The notes: generated from the letters alone by a model not told the origin. 64,000 nucleotides of DNA from G963674665 sp964609625 (GCA_964609625.1 CAZSRS010000019.1:1-64000), one strand, 5' to 3'. Positions 25,227 through 35,042 are shown, counted from the first letter of the stretch. A program made the numbers and translations.

Positions 25227-25748
25227 TCTTCCTTTCTTGGCCTCCATGAATGGTCCAGGGGTGGCGCTTCAGGAACCAGCGCCGCTGCTTCTTTATTCAA
25301 ATCTTGAATGCGCCCTGCACTGTTGCTTGCTGCCGTGAAAGACTCCGTATTTCGAGCACGACGTCCTGGCGTGCTTTCCACTTCCACTTCGGATCACGGC
25401 CTGTTTGAAGTACACTTGGAATACACCACGCGGACGCAAGCACGGGCAAGGCTCGTTCTGGTCTGAGCGGTCAACCCGGAACGACTCGGGCTCAAGAGGG
25501 AGCGGCCATGGGCATCTCTCGCGATCACGCGCGTATCGGCCGTGTTTCTCCACGGACCGCGAGGACGGGAACTTGTCCAGAAATACGAAACCGTTCGAGT
25601 TCCAGACGTTTCAGGACCGCGACATCCGATGTCGGGGGCGGACCGAAGCCCGCCCCGACACCGAACTGTGGAGGGGAGTGGAGGATACTGTTATAGGTTC
25701 ATATGGACTATTGGCCACCTTCAATCCGCGGCACACCGGGCCGGGGAA
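25227..25748 (+). other. Intergenic region between convergent DRTGG and ftsZ genes
   Basis: No gene could be supported over these 520 bases. The longest open frames have no ribosome site, no recognisable domain and overlap the end of ftsZ. One hairpin (25630-25660) probably serves ftsZ. I see no repeat or RNA gene here. Confidence 0.55.
25630..25660 (-). terminator. Hairpin downstream of ftsZ
   Basis: TGTCGGGG, one bulged G, CGG pairs with CCG-CCCCGACA, giving 11 bp with an 8-base loop, 88 bases past the ftsZ stop. There is no T-run; it is probably the end of the dcw operon transcript. Confidence 0.5.
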
Positions 25749-26999
25749 TCAGTCCGCCTGCTTGCGGATGAAGGATGGTATCTCGAATTCATCTTCGTCG
25801 AAGATGAAGTCCTCTTCGCCAGGAGCATGTCCCTTGGCTTGCAATCCGCTCTCATCCTGGGCCTTCTTGTTGCGCAGGTACGTCGGGATGTTCCAGTCGT
25901 CCTCGCCGCTCAGGCCCCCCTGTCGTGATCTGGGACGTTGTTGCGGTGCTTCCTGCTGGGGGCGTTGCTGCACGGCGGGGCGCTGGCCCCTGCGCAAGGG
26001 AGTGACCTTGCCCTGGGAACGGTCCGGCACCTGTTGCGAATTCTTGGCGTCGATGCCCGTGGCGATGACCGTGATGCGCATTTCGTCGCCGGCTTCCTGG
26101 TCAAAGACCGTGCCGAAGTAGATCTTGGCGTCCTCGTGCGCCGCCTCCTGGATGGTGCTGGCCGCCTCGCTGACCTCGTCGATGGTCAGATCCGGACCGC
26201 AAGTGATGTTCATCAGCACCCCCAAGGCGCCGTCGATGGACACGTCCTCGAGCAGCGGACTGGTGATGGCTTTCATGGCCGCTTCCTTGGACCTGGATTC
26301 GCCCCTGGCGATGCCGGTACCCATCATGGCCATGCCCATCTCGCTCATCACGGCCTTGACGTCCGCGAAGTCCAAATTGATCAATCCGGGTACCATGATC
26401 AGGTCGGAGATGCCCTTGACGGCATAGTAGAGCACCTCGTCCGCCTTCTTGAGCATGTCGATGAAGGTTGCCTTCTTGGAAGCAAGGGCCAACAACCTGT
26501 CGTTGGGAATGCAGATCAGGCTGTCCACGTACTGCCTGAACTCCTCGATGCCCCGCTCGGCCACTTCGCGGCGCTTCTTGCCCTCGAAATAAAAGGGCTT
26601 GGTCACGACACCCACGGTCAGGGCTCCGGCCTCCTTGGCCATCTGGGCGATGACGGGCGCGGCACCCGTGCCAGTGCCACCTCCCATGCCCGCGGTCACA
26701 AAGACCATGTCGCAGCCGTTGACAAGCTCCCTGACCTGGTCGCTGCTCTCATAGGTGGCTTCGCGCCCCACTTCGGGGTCGGCGCCGGCCCCCAGCCCCC
26801 TGGTAAGCTTGTCTCCAAGTTGCAGCTTGTGTTCCGCCTTGGAACGGTTCAGTGCCTGGGTGTCCGTGTTGGCGGCCACGAAGGTCACTCCCTTGAGGGC
26901 GGAGCTGATCATGTTGTTCACGGCGTTTCCGCCGCCGCCTCCCACGCCGAACACTTTGATGCTCGCGTTGGTCTCGCCTTCGAGTTCTAAAAATTCCAT
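25749..26999 (-). CDS. ftsZ: Cell division protein FtsZ
   Basis: Encodes 416 residues. FtsZ is the tubulin-like GTPase of the division ring. The tubulin signature is AGMGGGTGTGAAPVIAQ, preceded by GVGGGGGNAVNNMI. The T7/synergy region NLDFADVKAVMSEMGMAMMG is intact. After the globular part (about 320) comes a Gln/Arg-rich variable linker, then the conserved C-terminal peptide FEIPSFIRKQAD that binds FtsA. ATG 26999 is chosen over one ten codons earlier because GGAGGAAG lies just upstream. It is the last gene of the dcw operon. Confidence 0.98.
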   Translation of the reverse strand: MEFLELEGETNASIKVFGVGGGGGNAVNNMISSALKGVTFVAANTDTQALNRSKAEHKLQLGDKLTRGLGAGADPEVGREATYESSDQVRELVNGCDMVFVTAGMGGGTGTGAAPVIAQMAKEAGALTVGVVTKPFYFEGKKRREVAERGIEEFRQYVDSLICIPNDRLLALASKKATFIDMLKKADEVLYYAVKGISDLIMVPGLINLDFADVKAVMSEMGMAMMGTGIARGESRSKEAAMKAITSPLLEDVSIDGALGVLMNITCGPDLTIDEVSEAASTIQEAAHEDAKIYFGTVFDQEAGDEMRITVIATGIDAKNSQQVPDRSQGKVTPLRRGQRPAVQQRPQQEAPQQRPRSRQGGLSGEDDWNIPTYLRNKKAQDESGLQAKGHAPGEEDFIFDEDEFEIPSFIRKQAD

Positions 27000-27050
27000 A
27001 GCTTCCTCCTTTTCTCCACCCATTGTCATGTCCGAGGTCTGCGGGAAGAC

Positions 27051-28277
27051 CTAGGATATATCCGAATACCATTTACGCATCCTGGAAAGGATGCGGTTGA
27101 AGACGTTGCTGTCGCGGATGCGCAGCTTCTGCTCCATACCGTGCTTTTCTGCCCCGTAGAGCAACAGACCCACGGCCGTGGCATAGACAGGGCTGTTCAC
27201 CACGTCCCTCAGACCGCCGATGTTGCGCGGATAGCCGATGCGTGTGGGCAGGTTGAAAATCTGTTCACCGAGTTCCTCGATCCCCTGGATCAGGGAAGTA
27301 CCGCCAGTGAGCACCACTCCCGCGCCGATGAGGTTCTTGCAATTGGAGCGGATCAGTTCCTGGTCCACCAGGCCGAGAATTTCCTCCACCCGCGGTTCGC
27401 AGATTTCCGCGAGTATCTGCCGTGAAAGCAAGCGCGGTTCACGCCCCCCGACACTGGGGACCTCGATGGTCTCGTCGCTGTGCACCAGATCCGCCAGGGC
27501 GCAGCCGTACTTGATCTTGATCTTCTCCGCGGAGGCCATGGGCGTGCGCAGCCCAAAGGCGATGTCGTTGGTCAGGTTGGCCCCGGCCAGGGGGAGCACG
27601 CCCGTGTACTTGATGGAATCATCCGAAAAAACCGCGATATCCGAAGTACCGCCTCCCAGGTCCACCAGGGCAACGCCAATCTCACGCTCCTCCTCGGTGA
27701 GCACGGCCTTGGCGGAAGCCAGGGCCTCCAGCGCGATGTCGTCTACATCCAGGCCGGAACGGTGGCAGGAGCGCACGATGTTTTGGGCCGAGGTCACCGC
27801 GCCGGTGACGATATGCACCTTGACCTCCAACCGTACGCCGGCCATGCCCAAGGGATCGGCAATACCGCGCTGGTCGTCGACGATGAACTCCTGGGGCAAT
27901 ATGTGGATGACCTCCCGGTCCAGGGGAATGGCCACGGCCTTTGCCGCGTCGATGACCCGTTCCACGTCCTTTGGGCCGACCTCACCCCCTTTCACGGCGA
28001 TCACGCCATGGCTGTTGAACCCCTTGATATGACTGCCCGCGATGCCGGCATACACCGAGCGGATATCGCACCCGGCCATCAGTTCCGCGTCTTCCAGGGC
28101 CTTCTTGATGGACTGCACGGTCTGCTCGATGTTCACCACCACACCTTTGCGCAGCCCTGTGGACGGACTCGTGCCTATACCCACGATGTCCACGCCGCTG
28201 TCGGTGATTTCTCCCACCACGGCGCAAATCTTTGTAGTCCCCACGTCCAGGCCCACGATCAGCTCCGGCTTGGCCAT
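27051..28277 (-). CDS. ftsA: Cell division protein FtsA
   Basis: Encodes 408 residues. FtsA is the actin-like membrane anchor of FtsZ. The phosphate-1 motif VGLDVGTTKICAVVGE opens the protein, and the second phosphate loop is VDLGGGTSDIAVF. The 1C subdomain lies at about 85-165. The adenosine motif is VVLTGGTSLIQGI. The C-terminal helix NRILSRMRKWYSDI is amphipathic and fits the membrane-targeting sequence. It lies between ftsQ (41-base gap) and ftsZ (51-base gap). Confidence 0.97.
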   Translation of the reverse strand: MAKPELIVGLDVGTTKICAVVGEITDSGVDIVGIGTSPSTGLRKGVVVNIEQTVQSIKKALEDAELMAGCDIRSVYAGIAGSHIKGFNSHGVIAVKGGEVGPKDVERVIDAAKAVAIPLDREVIHILPQEFIVDDQRGIADPLGMAGVRLEVKVHIVTGAVTSAQNIVRSCHRSGLDVDDIALEALASAKAVLTEEEREIGVALVDLGGGTSDIAVFSDDSIKYTGVLPLAGANLTNDIAFGLRTPMASAEKIKIKYGCALADLVHSDETIEVPSVGGREPRLLSRQILAEICEPRVEEILGLVDQELIRSNCKNLIGAGVVLTGGTSLIQGIEELGEQIFNLPTRIGYPRNIGGLRDVVNSPVYATAVGLLLYGAEKHGMEQKLRIRDSNVFNRILSRMRKWYSDIS

Positions 28278-28318
28278 GTTCGCTTCTCCCCTTTTGCCTG
28301 ATTATGCCCAGGCCTTGT

Positions 28319-29179
28319 TCAGACCTTTTGACCCTGTACCCTGCCGACCCAGACCTTGGCGCCCTCGGCCGTGAGTTCACGCACACTCCCGTGCTCACCG
28401 CGCTGCACCAGATCGGCCCAGGTCCGACGCAGACATTCCAGATTGAGTTCCCAGTCTCGGGTGTCGAGCGCCACACGCAAGTCCTTGAACTCGAAATACA
28501 TCTCCATGGTCAGGTCGCTACGCAGTCTGACCCAGGCTGCCTCCTCGGGCATGAAGGGCAGCCCCATGCCCTTGGCCCTGGCCCTGAAAGCTTGGAACAC
28601 CGGCAGCAGATCCTCGGCCCCTTCCGCGATTTCCAGCATGGGTAGGGCCGTAAACGTCGCGGGATTCACGGGAGCGATAACTTCGCCCCTGACGTCGGCG
28701 AAATACACGTTCTCTCCTTCACGGCGCCAAAAGCTGGGTTCCCGTTCCTGCAGGCTGATGCTGATCTTGTCGGGAAGCTCACGCCGCACGCTCGCCGCGA
28801 CTATCCAGGGATTTTGCCGTAAGCCGTGCTCCACTTCCCGCATCTTGATCCCCAGGGAATTCTTGCCAAGTTCGAGTCCGGCGGCCTCCAGCACCTCGTT
28901 GTAGCCCAGGTACCGCGCGCCGTTGACTTCGATTTCCCGCACCTCGAGGAACGAGGTCCTGGTCAACCAGCTGTACCCCGAAAACAGCGCCAGACTCGCC
29001 GCTGTAAAGAACCCGAAGCTGAACACCGTCAAGGCCGCGTATTTGCACACCCTGCCGATGCTTTTCCAGGGCAGACGCACTGGCGTGCGCGACACCGCAC
29101 GCTTCCTGGAGTACCTGTTGCCCCCCTGCTTCAGCCCCAGACGCCCCACTCTGTTCAAGCTCGTTATGGTCACGGACAT
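28319..29179 (-). CDS. ftsQ: Cell division protein FtsQ/DivIB
   Basis: Encodes 286 residues. A basic cytoplasmic N-terminus (about 1-45) is followed by one membrane helix (about 46-70: AALTVFSFGFFTAASLALFSG, split here at its ends). The periplasmic POTRA domain starts with FLEVREIEVNGARYLGYNEVLE, and the FtsQ/DivIB beta domain includes KISISLQEREPSFWRREGENVYFADVRGEVI. FtsQ recruits FtsL and FtsB to the divisome. The start overlaps the murB end by 10 bases. Confidence 0.93.
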   Translation of the reverse strand: MSVTITSLNRVGRLGLKQGGNRYSRKRAVSRTPVRLPWKSIGRVCKYAALTVFSFGFFTAASLALFSGYSWLTRTSFLEVREIEVNGARYLGYNEVLEAAGLELGKNSLGIKMREVEHGLRQNPWIVAASVRRELPDKISISLQEREPSFWRREGENVYFADVRGEVIAPVNPATFTALPMLEIAEGAEDLLPVFQAFRARAKGMGLPFMPEEAAWVRLRSDLTMEMYFEFKDLRVALDTRDWELNLECLRRTWADLVQRGEHGSVRELTAEGAKVWVGRVQGQKV

Positions 29180-30066
29180 AGCTTCACTTCCAATTCCAGT
29201 TCGTATCCCGAATGTTCCAGTACTTTTTCCCTGGCCATTTCAATAAGTTCCAAGGCCGCATCGCTGCTTCCGGATCCCGTGTTGATCAAAAAATTCGCGT
29301 GCATGGTGGAAAAGGCCATGCCGCCGTGTTCGCGTCCCTTGAACCCGGCGCGCTCCAGAAGCATTCCGGCCGGAGCCTCGGGAGCCGGATTCTTGAAGGC
29401 ACACCCAGCGCTCCAAGCCGTGATGGGCTGGGTGGCGCGTTTCCTGGCCAGATTCGCTCGCATGACTGCCCTGATGGTCCTGCACTCGCCGGGCATGAGC
29501 AGCAGTTCCGCGGCAACCACCAGAAAGAAGCCCTGCTCTTCGCGCAGCCGAAAATGCCTGTATCCCGTCTCGAAGCCCTCGGGGCCGATCCATGCCGCTC
29601 CTGCCTTGCCAATAACCAGAACCCGTTGCAATCTGTCTCCGAACACCGAGCCAAAGGAACCCGCGTTCATGGCCACCGCGCCCCCAACGCTCCCCGGCAC
29701 GCCGGCCAGGCCTTCCAGTCCGGAAAGCCCTTGCGCCGCCAGCCAGTGCAGCAAACGGGGCAGTGACATGCCGGCCGGTGCGACGACCAGCCCACGGCCG
29801 TCCCGCAGTCGCTCCAGACGCGGCTCCGGCCTCTGTCGCGCGCGCACCAGTACCAGATCCAGCTCCCCTTCCCGGGCCAGGATGTTGCTGCCCCGGCCCA
29901 GGGCCAGGGGCCGCCCCCCGAGAGTGCTCAACAGCTCGAGCAGACGCTCCAGACCTTCCAGGTCGTGCGGCTCGCAGCAGAGCACGACCTCGGCCTGTGC
30001 GCGGCCCCCGAGGCGCAGCGTGGTACGCTCGCGCATGCTCGGGCCGGGGAGAAGCTGCAATTCCAT
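29170..30066 (-). CDS. murB: UDP-N-acetylenolpyruvoylglucosamine reductase
   Basis: Encodes 298 residues. MurB is the FAD enzyme that makes UDP-MurNAc. The FAD-binding PCMH region has LALGRGSNILA and GLAGVPGSVGGAVAMNAGSFG. The substrate-domain motif normally written GSxFKNP reads GCAFKNP, so the general-acid position is Cys222 rather than Ser. The final Glu-containing helix HANFLINTG and SSDAALELIEM follows. It is a short type II-like protein. It directly abuts murC with no gap and overlaps ftsQ. Confidence 0.95.
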   Translation of the reverse strand: MELQLLPGPSMRERTTLRLGGRAQAEVVLCCEPHDLEGLERLLELLSTLGGRPLALGRGSNILAREGELDLVLVRARQRPEPRLERLRDGRGLVVAPAGMSLPRLLHWLAAQGLSGLEGLAGVPGSVGGAVAMNAGSFGSVFGDRLQRVLVIGKAGAAWIGPEGFETGYRHFRLREEQGFFLVVAAELLLMPGECRTIRAVMRANLARKRATQPITAWSAGCAFKNPAPEAPAGMLLERAGFKGREHGGMAFSTMHANFLINTGSGSSDAALELIEMAREKVLEHSGYELELEVKLCP

Positions 30067-31431
30067 TCACTTGGCCTCCAAGAACTTCTGCCCCACCTGC
30101 CAGACATTGCCGGCGCCCATGGTCAGGAGCAGGTCACCGGGGCGCAGCAACCCAGGCAGGGCGGCGCTCACCGCGTCGAAATCCTCGAAATAGGTCACGT
30201 CGGTGTCCGAGACCTGGGTGATACCCTTGACCAGGCTCTGCCCACTCACGCCCGGTATTGGTGATTCCGAGGCCGGGTAGATCTCGGTGAGCAGCAGCTT
30301 GTCCAAATTGCCGAAGGCCTTGCAAAAATCCCCGAACAGGGCCTGGGTCCGGGTGAAACGGTGGGGCTGGAAGACCACCACCAGCCTGCGCTCCGGATGG
30401 CAGGAGCGCGCCGTCTCCAATGTGGCCTTGATCTCGGCTGGATGGTGGCCATAGTCGTCCACTACCAGCACGCCGTCGCGCTCCCCCTTGACTTCGAAGC
30501 GCCGACCCACGCCGTTGAAATGCTCCAAACCGCTGATGGCCTTCTCGACGGAAATTCCGGACATCATGGCCACACCCATGGCGCCCAGGGCATTGAGCAC
30601 GTTGTGCCGCCCCGGCTGCGACAACCGCACCACACCCAGTTCGCGTCCCTTGAAGAGCACGCGGAACCGGCTCACCGCGGCGCATTCGATGATCTCGCCG
30701 CGCAGGACGTTTTGCAGGCCGAAACCATAGCTCAGGATGGGGCGTTTGATGCGCGGCAGCAGTCGTTGCACGCCTGGGTCGTCGCCGCAGACCACGTTGA
30801 CCCCGTAAAAGGGCACCTTGTTCATGAACTGGACAAAGGCATCCTCTATCTCGGCAAGGCTCGAGTAAAAATCGAGGTGATCCACATCCACATTGGTGAC
30901 CACGGTCATGATCGGCACAAGGCAAAGGAAGGAGCCGTCGGACTCGTCAGCCTCTGCGATGAGAAACTCGCCCCCACCGAGCCTGGCGTTGGAGCCGTAA
31001 GCGTTGAGCCGTCCCCCGATGATTACGGTGGGGTCCAGATCGGCCGTGTCGAAGATGGATGCCAACAACGAGGTGGTGGTGGTCTTGCCGTGGGTTCCGG
31101 CCACGGCGATTCCCGTGCGCAGACGCATCAGCTCCGCCAGCATCTCGGCCCTGGGTATTACGGGGATGTTGCGCTCCCTGGCTGCCTGAAGCTCTGGATT
31201 GTCCTCGGCGATGGCCGTGGACTTGACCACCACGTGGGCCTCCGGGACATTGTCGCGGTGGTGGCCGATGGCCACTTCGGCGCCCAATGCGCGCAAATGG
31301 CGTACCACCGGCGAATCCGAGAGGTCCGAGCCGCTCACGGCGTACCCGAGGTTGAGCAACACCTCGGCGATGCCGCTCATGCCGGCGCCACCGATGCCCA
31401 CCATATGTATCTTCTTCACACGTCCTTTCAT
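30067..31431 (-). CDS. murC: UDP-N-acetylmuramate--L-alanine ligase
   Basis: Encodes 454 residues. MurC adds L-Ala to UDP-MurNAc. The N-terminal Rossmann loop is HMVGIGGAGMSGIAEVL, and the ATP loop is GTHGKTTTTSLL. The central domain has AEADESDGSF and NVDVDHLDFY. The C-terminal domain opens with VVDDYGHHPAEIKATL. ATG 31431 begins seven residues before the Rossmann strand; the open frame continues 16 codons upstream without homology. Confidence 0.97.
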   Translation of the reverse strand: MKGRVKKIHMVGIGGAGMSGIAEVLLNLGYAVSGSDLSDSPVVRHLRALGAEVAIGHHRDNVPEAHVVVKSTAIAEDNPELQAARERNIPVIPRAEMLAELMRLRTGIAVAGTHGKTTTTSLLASIFDTADLDPTVIIGGRLNAYGSNARLGGGEFLIAEADESDGSFLCLVPIMTVVTNVDVDHLDFYSSLAEIEDAFVQFMNKVPFYGVNVVCGDDPGVQRLLPRIKRPILSYGFGLQNVLRGEIIECAAVSRFRVLFKGRELGVVRLSQPGRHNVLNALGAMGVAMMSGISVEKAISGLEHFNGVGRRFEVKGERDGVLVVDDYGHHPAEIKATLETARSCHPERRLVVVFQPHRFTRTQALFGDFCKAFGNLDKLLLTEIYPASESPIPGVSGQSLVKGITQVSDTDVTYFEDFDAVSAALPGLLRPGDLLLTMGAGNVWQVGQKFLEAK

Positions 31432-31456
31432 GCTCGATCCCGATCTTCGTCTCGTT

Positions 31457-32554
31457 TCAGGCTGCCTTGGCCGTTTCACCGGTCAGTTGCTCCAGGCAGT
31501 CGACCACCGCCGCAGCGGCCTTGGGGCTGCCCATGGCGCGGGCAGCCTCGGCCATGCGTTCCAGCTCGGTGGGATGTTCCAACAGCTCTATGAGTTCCGC
31601 CGCCAGATCCCGGCTCGCGAGTTCACGTTGCTCGATCCGTCTGGCGGCACCGGCCTGTTCCAGAAATGCCGCATTCACACTCTGGTGCTGGTGCGTGGCG
31701 TATGGGAAGGGAATCAGCACGCTGGGCACACCGGCCACGGCCAACTCGGCCACCGTGGTGGCGCCGGCCCGGCACAGAGCCAGCCCGGCCCAGGCATAGG
31801 CCCCGGCCATGTCCTGAATGAACGGCTCCACCTTGGCTGCGTATCCCTGCTCCATACCGTAGCGCGCCTTGACGCGGTCATAATCCAACACACCGGTCTG
31901 GTGCCAAATTTCCACGCCTGCCTGACGCAGTCTAGGGAGCGCCTCCAGAACCGCATCGTTCACGGCCACGGCACCCTGGCTGCCTCCCAGCACCAACAGG
32001 CGCTTGCCCCTGTTCCCGGTCTCCTGGGGTATCCTTCGAGCCAGGGCCGTGATGCTCTTGCGCACTGGATTGCCTGTCCGCTTGACCTTGGCGGCGGGAA
32101 AACTCCCGGCCTGGTCCGGAAATGAAACCAGTACACTGTCCACCAGCCGTCCCAGCAGACGGTTCGTAAGACCCGGAACGCTGTTCTGCTCATGGATGGC
32201 CGTGGGCGTGCGGCGCAGCACCGCCGCCAGTACCGAGGCAAAGGCCGCGTAGCCGCCCAGTCCGACAACAACCTGGGGCTTGAACCGACCGTGCAGGACC
32301 ATGGCCTTGCCCAAACCGAGCAGCAGCCACCATCCCGCGGCCAGTGCCCGCACTCCCTTGCCCAGGACAGGGCGGACAGGCAGGGCCGCGAACTCGAGCC
32401 CGGCCTCGGCGGCAAGCCTGGCCTCGGGCCCCCGCACGCCTCCCACGAACAGGACGCGCACCTGGGGATGCCTGGCCCGCAGCTCCTCGGCCACGGCCAG
32501 GGCCGGAAAAATGTGGCCGCCCGTGCCGCCGGTGGTCACGATCACACGCCGCAT
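31457..32554 (-). CDS. murG: MurG, UDP-GlcNAc:lipid I GlcNAc transferase
   Basis: Encodes 365 residues. MurG makes lipid II at the inner face of the membrane. The glycine-rich loop TTGGTGGHIFPALAVAEEL lies at residues 8-26, followed by the second loop VVGLGGYAAFAS and the third LVLGGSQGAVAVND. The donor site is CRAGATTVAELAVAGVPSVLIPFPYATHQHQ, in part shown. ATG 32554 lies inside the end of ftsW (13-base overlap), and the glycine loop fixes it against the long upstream frame. Confidence 0.96.
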   Translation of the reverse strand: MRRVIVTTGGTGGHIFPALAVAEELRARHPQVRVLFVGGVRGPEARLAAEAGLEFAALPVRPVLGKGVRALAAGWWLLLGLGKAMVLHGRFKPQVVVGLGGYAAFASVLAAVLRRTPTAIHEQNSVPGLTNRLLGRLVDSVLVSFPDQAGSFPAAKVKRTGNPVRKSITALARRIPQETGNRGKRLLVLGGSQGAVAVNDAVLEALPRLRQAGVEIWHQTGVLDYDRVKARYGMEQGYAAKVEPFIQDMAGAYAWAGLALCRAGATTVAELAVAGVPSVLIPFPYATHQHQSVNAAFLEQAGAARRIEQRELASRDLAAELIELLEHPTELERMAEAARAMGSPKAAAAVVDCLEQLTGETAKAA

Positions 32555-33702
32555 GTCGCTGCCTGTTCCCGACCCCGCATCGCTTTGGGGCGTGAAAGGT
32601 TGAGCAGAACTCCAACACACAAAAATGAACAGACCAGACTGCTGCCACCGTAGCTCAGGAAGGGCATGGGCACCCCCTTCGGCGGTGCGGTCCCCAGCAC
32701 CACGGCCATATTCAGTACCGCGCCGAGGCTCAGAATCAGGGCCATGCCGAAGCCTGCCAGGCGCTCCTGCATGTCCTCCTGGGCCAGAGCCACCTGGAAG
32801 GCGCGCAGCAGGAGCATGCCCATGAGGATGAAGATAACCGAAACGCCCACGAAGCCCAGTTCCTCGCCCACTACGGCCATGATGAAGTCGTTGTGCGCCT
32901 CTGGCAGGAAGAACAGCTTCTGTTTGCCCGCGCCCAGTCCCCGGCCGAAGATTCCGCCCGAACCAAAGGCGTACAGCGACTGCACCAGTTGGTACCCCGA
33001 ATCCATGGCGTCCTTGAACGGATCGAGAAACGCCAACAGTCTGCGGGTGCGGTAGGGAGACTGGAGGATCAGCATCCAGGCCGCGCCCGCCGCCATGGCC
33101 AGGGAGCAGAACAGGTAGATCGGCCGCGTGCCCCCCACCAGACACATCAGGAACAACAACATGCACAGGAATACGGCACCGCCGAAATCCGGTTGCATGA
33201 GCACCAGCACGCTGAGCAGCCCACTCACGGCAAAGGGCGGAATGACTCCCACGCTGAAGGTCCGGATCAGCTCCTGCTTCTGGCTCAAGAACCAGGCCAG
33301 ATACACAACCAGGGCGACCTTGGCGAATTCCATGGGCTGGAGGGCAAATATCCCCAAACGCATCCAGCGCTTCGCGCCGTTCACTTCCGTACCCAGGGAT
33401 GTGAACAGGGTCAGGCCGAGCAGCAGGAAGACCACCGCCAGGAACCAGTATTTCAAGCGGAACAGACTCTGCAAGGGAAGCCAGGCGGTCAGGATCATGA
33501 TTCCCACCCCGAGGACCAGGAACAGGGCCTGCTTACGAAAGAAGAAATACTTGTCGGCGAAGTGCTTTTCGGCCATGACGCCGCTGGCGCTGAGCACCAT
33601 AATCAGGCCCACTCCGGCCATAAGCAGGGTGACGGCCAGCAGCCAGAAGTCGAGCTTAAGCACGGCCTCGCCGTCCTTGGTCTTGGTCCAGAGGAGACTC
33701 AT
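32542..33702 (-). CDS. ftsW: Lipid II polymerase FtsW (SEDS family)
   Basis: Encodes 386 residues with about ten membrane helices. SEDS signatures are NGAKRWMRLGIFALQPMEFAK, VLMQPDFGGAVFL, GSGGIFGRGLGAGKQK and the late PFLSYGGSSLV. FtsW polymerises septal peptidoglycan with its cognate class B PBP, here FtsI. The start overlaps the murD stop by 4 bases, and the end overlaps murG. Confidence 0.96.
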   Translation of the reverse strand: MSLLWTKTKDGEAVLKLDFWLLAVTLLMAGVGLIMVLSASGVMAEKHFADKYFFFRKQALFLVLGVGIMILTAWLPLQSLFRLKYWFLAVVFLLLGLTLFTSLGTEVNGAKRWMRLGIFALQPMEFAKVALVVYLAWFLSQKQELIRTFSVGVIPPFAVSGLLSVLVLMQPDFGGAVFLCMLLFLMCLVGGTRPIYLFCSLAMAAGAAWMLILQSPYRTRRLLAFLDPFKDAMDSGYQLVQSLYAFGSGGIFGRGLGAGKQKLFFLPEAHNDFIMAVVGEELGFVGVSVIFILMGMLLLRAFQVALAQEDMQERLAGFGMALILSLGAVLNMAVVLGTAPPKGVPMPFLSYGGSSLVCSFLCVGVLLNLSRPKAMRGREQAATCGV

Positions 33703-35009
33703 GCCCCACCTCCTGTCAGTTGCCGCACCAAAGTCTCGAAATGGCGTCCGCGCTCCTCGTAGTCCTTGTACTGATCATAGCTGGCGGTGGCAGGCGAAAG
33801 CAGCACCACGCCCTGCCCCGCGAGTTTGCTTTGCACCCAGGCAAAGGCCTTGGCCATGTCCTCTTCCCAATGCACTTCCGCGGCGCCGTTCCAAGCCGCG
33901 GCAAAGATATCCCTGCTTCCGCCGTACAAGGCCACGGCCTTGACCCGCTCCCCGAGCAGGGGCGCCAGTTCGGCCAGATCACCACCCTTGAACTTGCCTC
34001 CGGCCAGGAGAAAGATCGGTCCTGGGAAACTGAGCAGGGCTGCGCGCAGGGCCTCCACCGTGGTGGCCTTGGAGTCGTTGACGTAGAGCACGCCCTCGTG
34101 CTCGGCCACCCTGGCCAGTCTGTGCGGCGGGGGCGCGAAACCTTCCACCGCCCGCTGCGCTTCGTTTTCCGTGACGCCGAAGATGCGCGTGGCCTGATAC
34201 GCGGCCTCCATGTTGGCCTGGTTGTGTGCTCCCGGCAGGTTCTTGCAGTACAACCGCTGTTTGGGTGCGTACCAGAGCACCCTGGCCCTGATGGCCAAAA
34301 CGGGCTCCAACTCCGCCCGCTGCGCCTGAGGCAGAATGGCGTGATCGCCCTCGTGCTGCCGGCTGAACAACGAAAGCTTGGCTTCGATATACTCGTTCAT
34401 GTCCTGGTGATAGTCCAGGTGGTTCGGCGAGAGATTGAGCAGCACACCCACCCAGGGCTTGAAGGTGGAGCAGGTCTGCAACTGAAAACTGGACACCTCC
34501 AGCACCAGGATGTCCACCTCGTTGTCGTCCAGCACGTAACCAGCCAGGGGAGCGCCGATGTTTCCACCGCAGAAGACCCTGTGCCCCACGTATTCCAGCA
34601 TGCGCGCGGCTAGGGCCGTGGTGGTGGTCTTGCCGCTGGTGCCGGTGATGGCCAGGATGGGCTTGCATACATAGCGGCTTGCCAACTCCAGTTCGCCCAC
34701 CACCTCCACATGCGCTCCAGGAAGCAGGGGGCGGATTCGAGACACTGGAATGCCCGGACTCATGACCACCATGTCCACATCTTGGAAGTGCCCGGGGTCG
34801 TGCTCGCCCGTGACGCAGACAATGCCCTGGCTGCCGGCCTGATCAAGGAACTCCCTGTCCAAGGAGGCGGCGCTCTTTTCCATAAGCCGCACGTCCGCAC
34901 CCAGGGCACGAGCCATCAAGGCCGCGGCGCGGCCGGAGCGACCCGCTCCCACCACGGCAACCCGGCGGCCTTTCAGAACCTGACGTTCACGTGCTTCCAT
35001 CTTGCCCAC
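33699..35009 (-). CDS. murD: UDP-N-acetylmuramoylalanine--D-glutamate ligase
   Basis: Encodes 436 residues. MurD adds D-Glu to UDP-MurNAc-L-Ala. The N-terminal strand is RVAVVGAGRSGRAAALMA, the ATP loop ITGTSGKTTTTALAARML, with EVSSFQLQT and NLSPNHLDYH in the central domain and YVNDSKATTVEAL opening the C-terminal domain. GTG 35009 has AAGG five bases upstream; an ATG three codons later is the alternative. The end overlaps ftsW as ATGA. Confidence 0.96.
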   Translation of the reverse strand: MGKMEARERQVLKGRRVAVVGAGRSGRAAALMARALGADVRLMEKSAASLDREFLDQAGSQGIVCVTGEHDPGHFQDVDMVVMSPGIPVSRIRPLLPGAHVEVVGELELASRYVCKPILAITGTSGKTTTTALAARMLEYVGHRVFCGGNIGAPLAGYVLDDNEVDILVLEVSSFQLQTCSTFKPWVGVLLNLSPNHLDYHQDMNEYIEAKLSLFSRQHEGDHAILPQAQRAELEPVLAIRARVLWYAPKQRLYCKNLPGAHNQANMEAAYQATRIFGVTENEAQRAVEGFAPPPHRLARVAEHEGVLYVNDSKATTVEALRAALLSFPGPIFLLAGGKFKGGDLAELAPLLGERVKAVALYGGSRDIFAAAWNGAAEVHWEEDMAKAFAWVQSKLAGQGVVLLSPATASYDQYKDYEERGRHFETLVRQLTGGGA

Positions 35010-35042
35010 AATCCTTCTCTCCGTAGTCGCGTCAACGCGGCA

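Noticed and set aside
25405..26121. Plus-strand open frame overlapping the end of ftsZ
   Set aside because: The translation is low-complexity and Arg/Ser/Cys-rich, it runs antisense into ftsZ and has no ribosome site.
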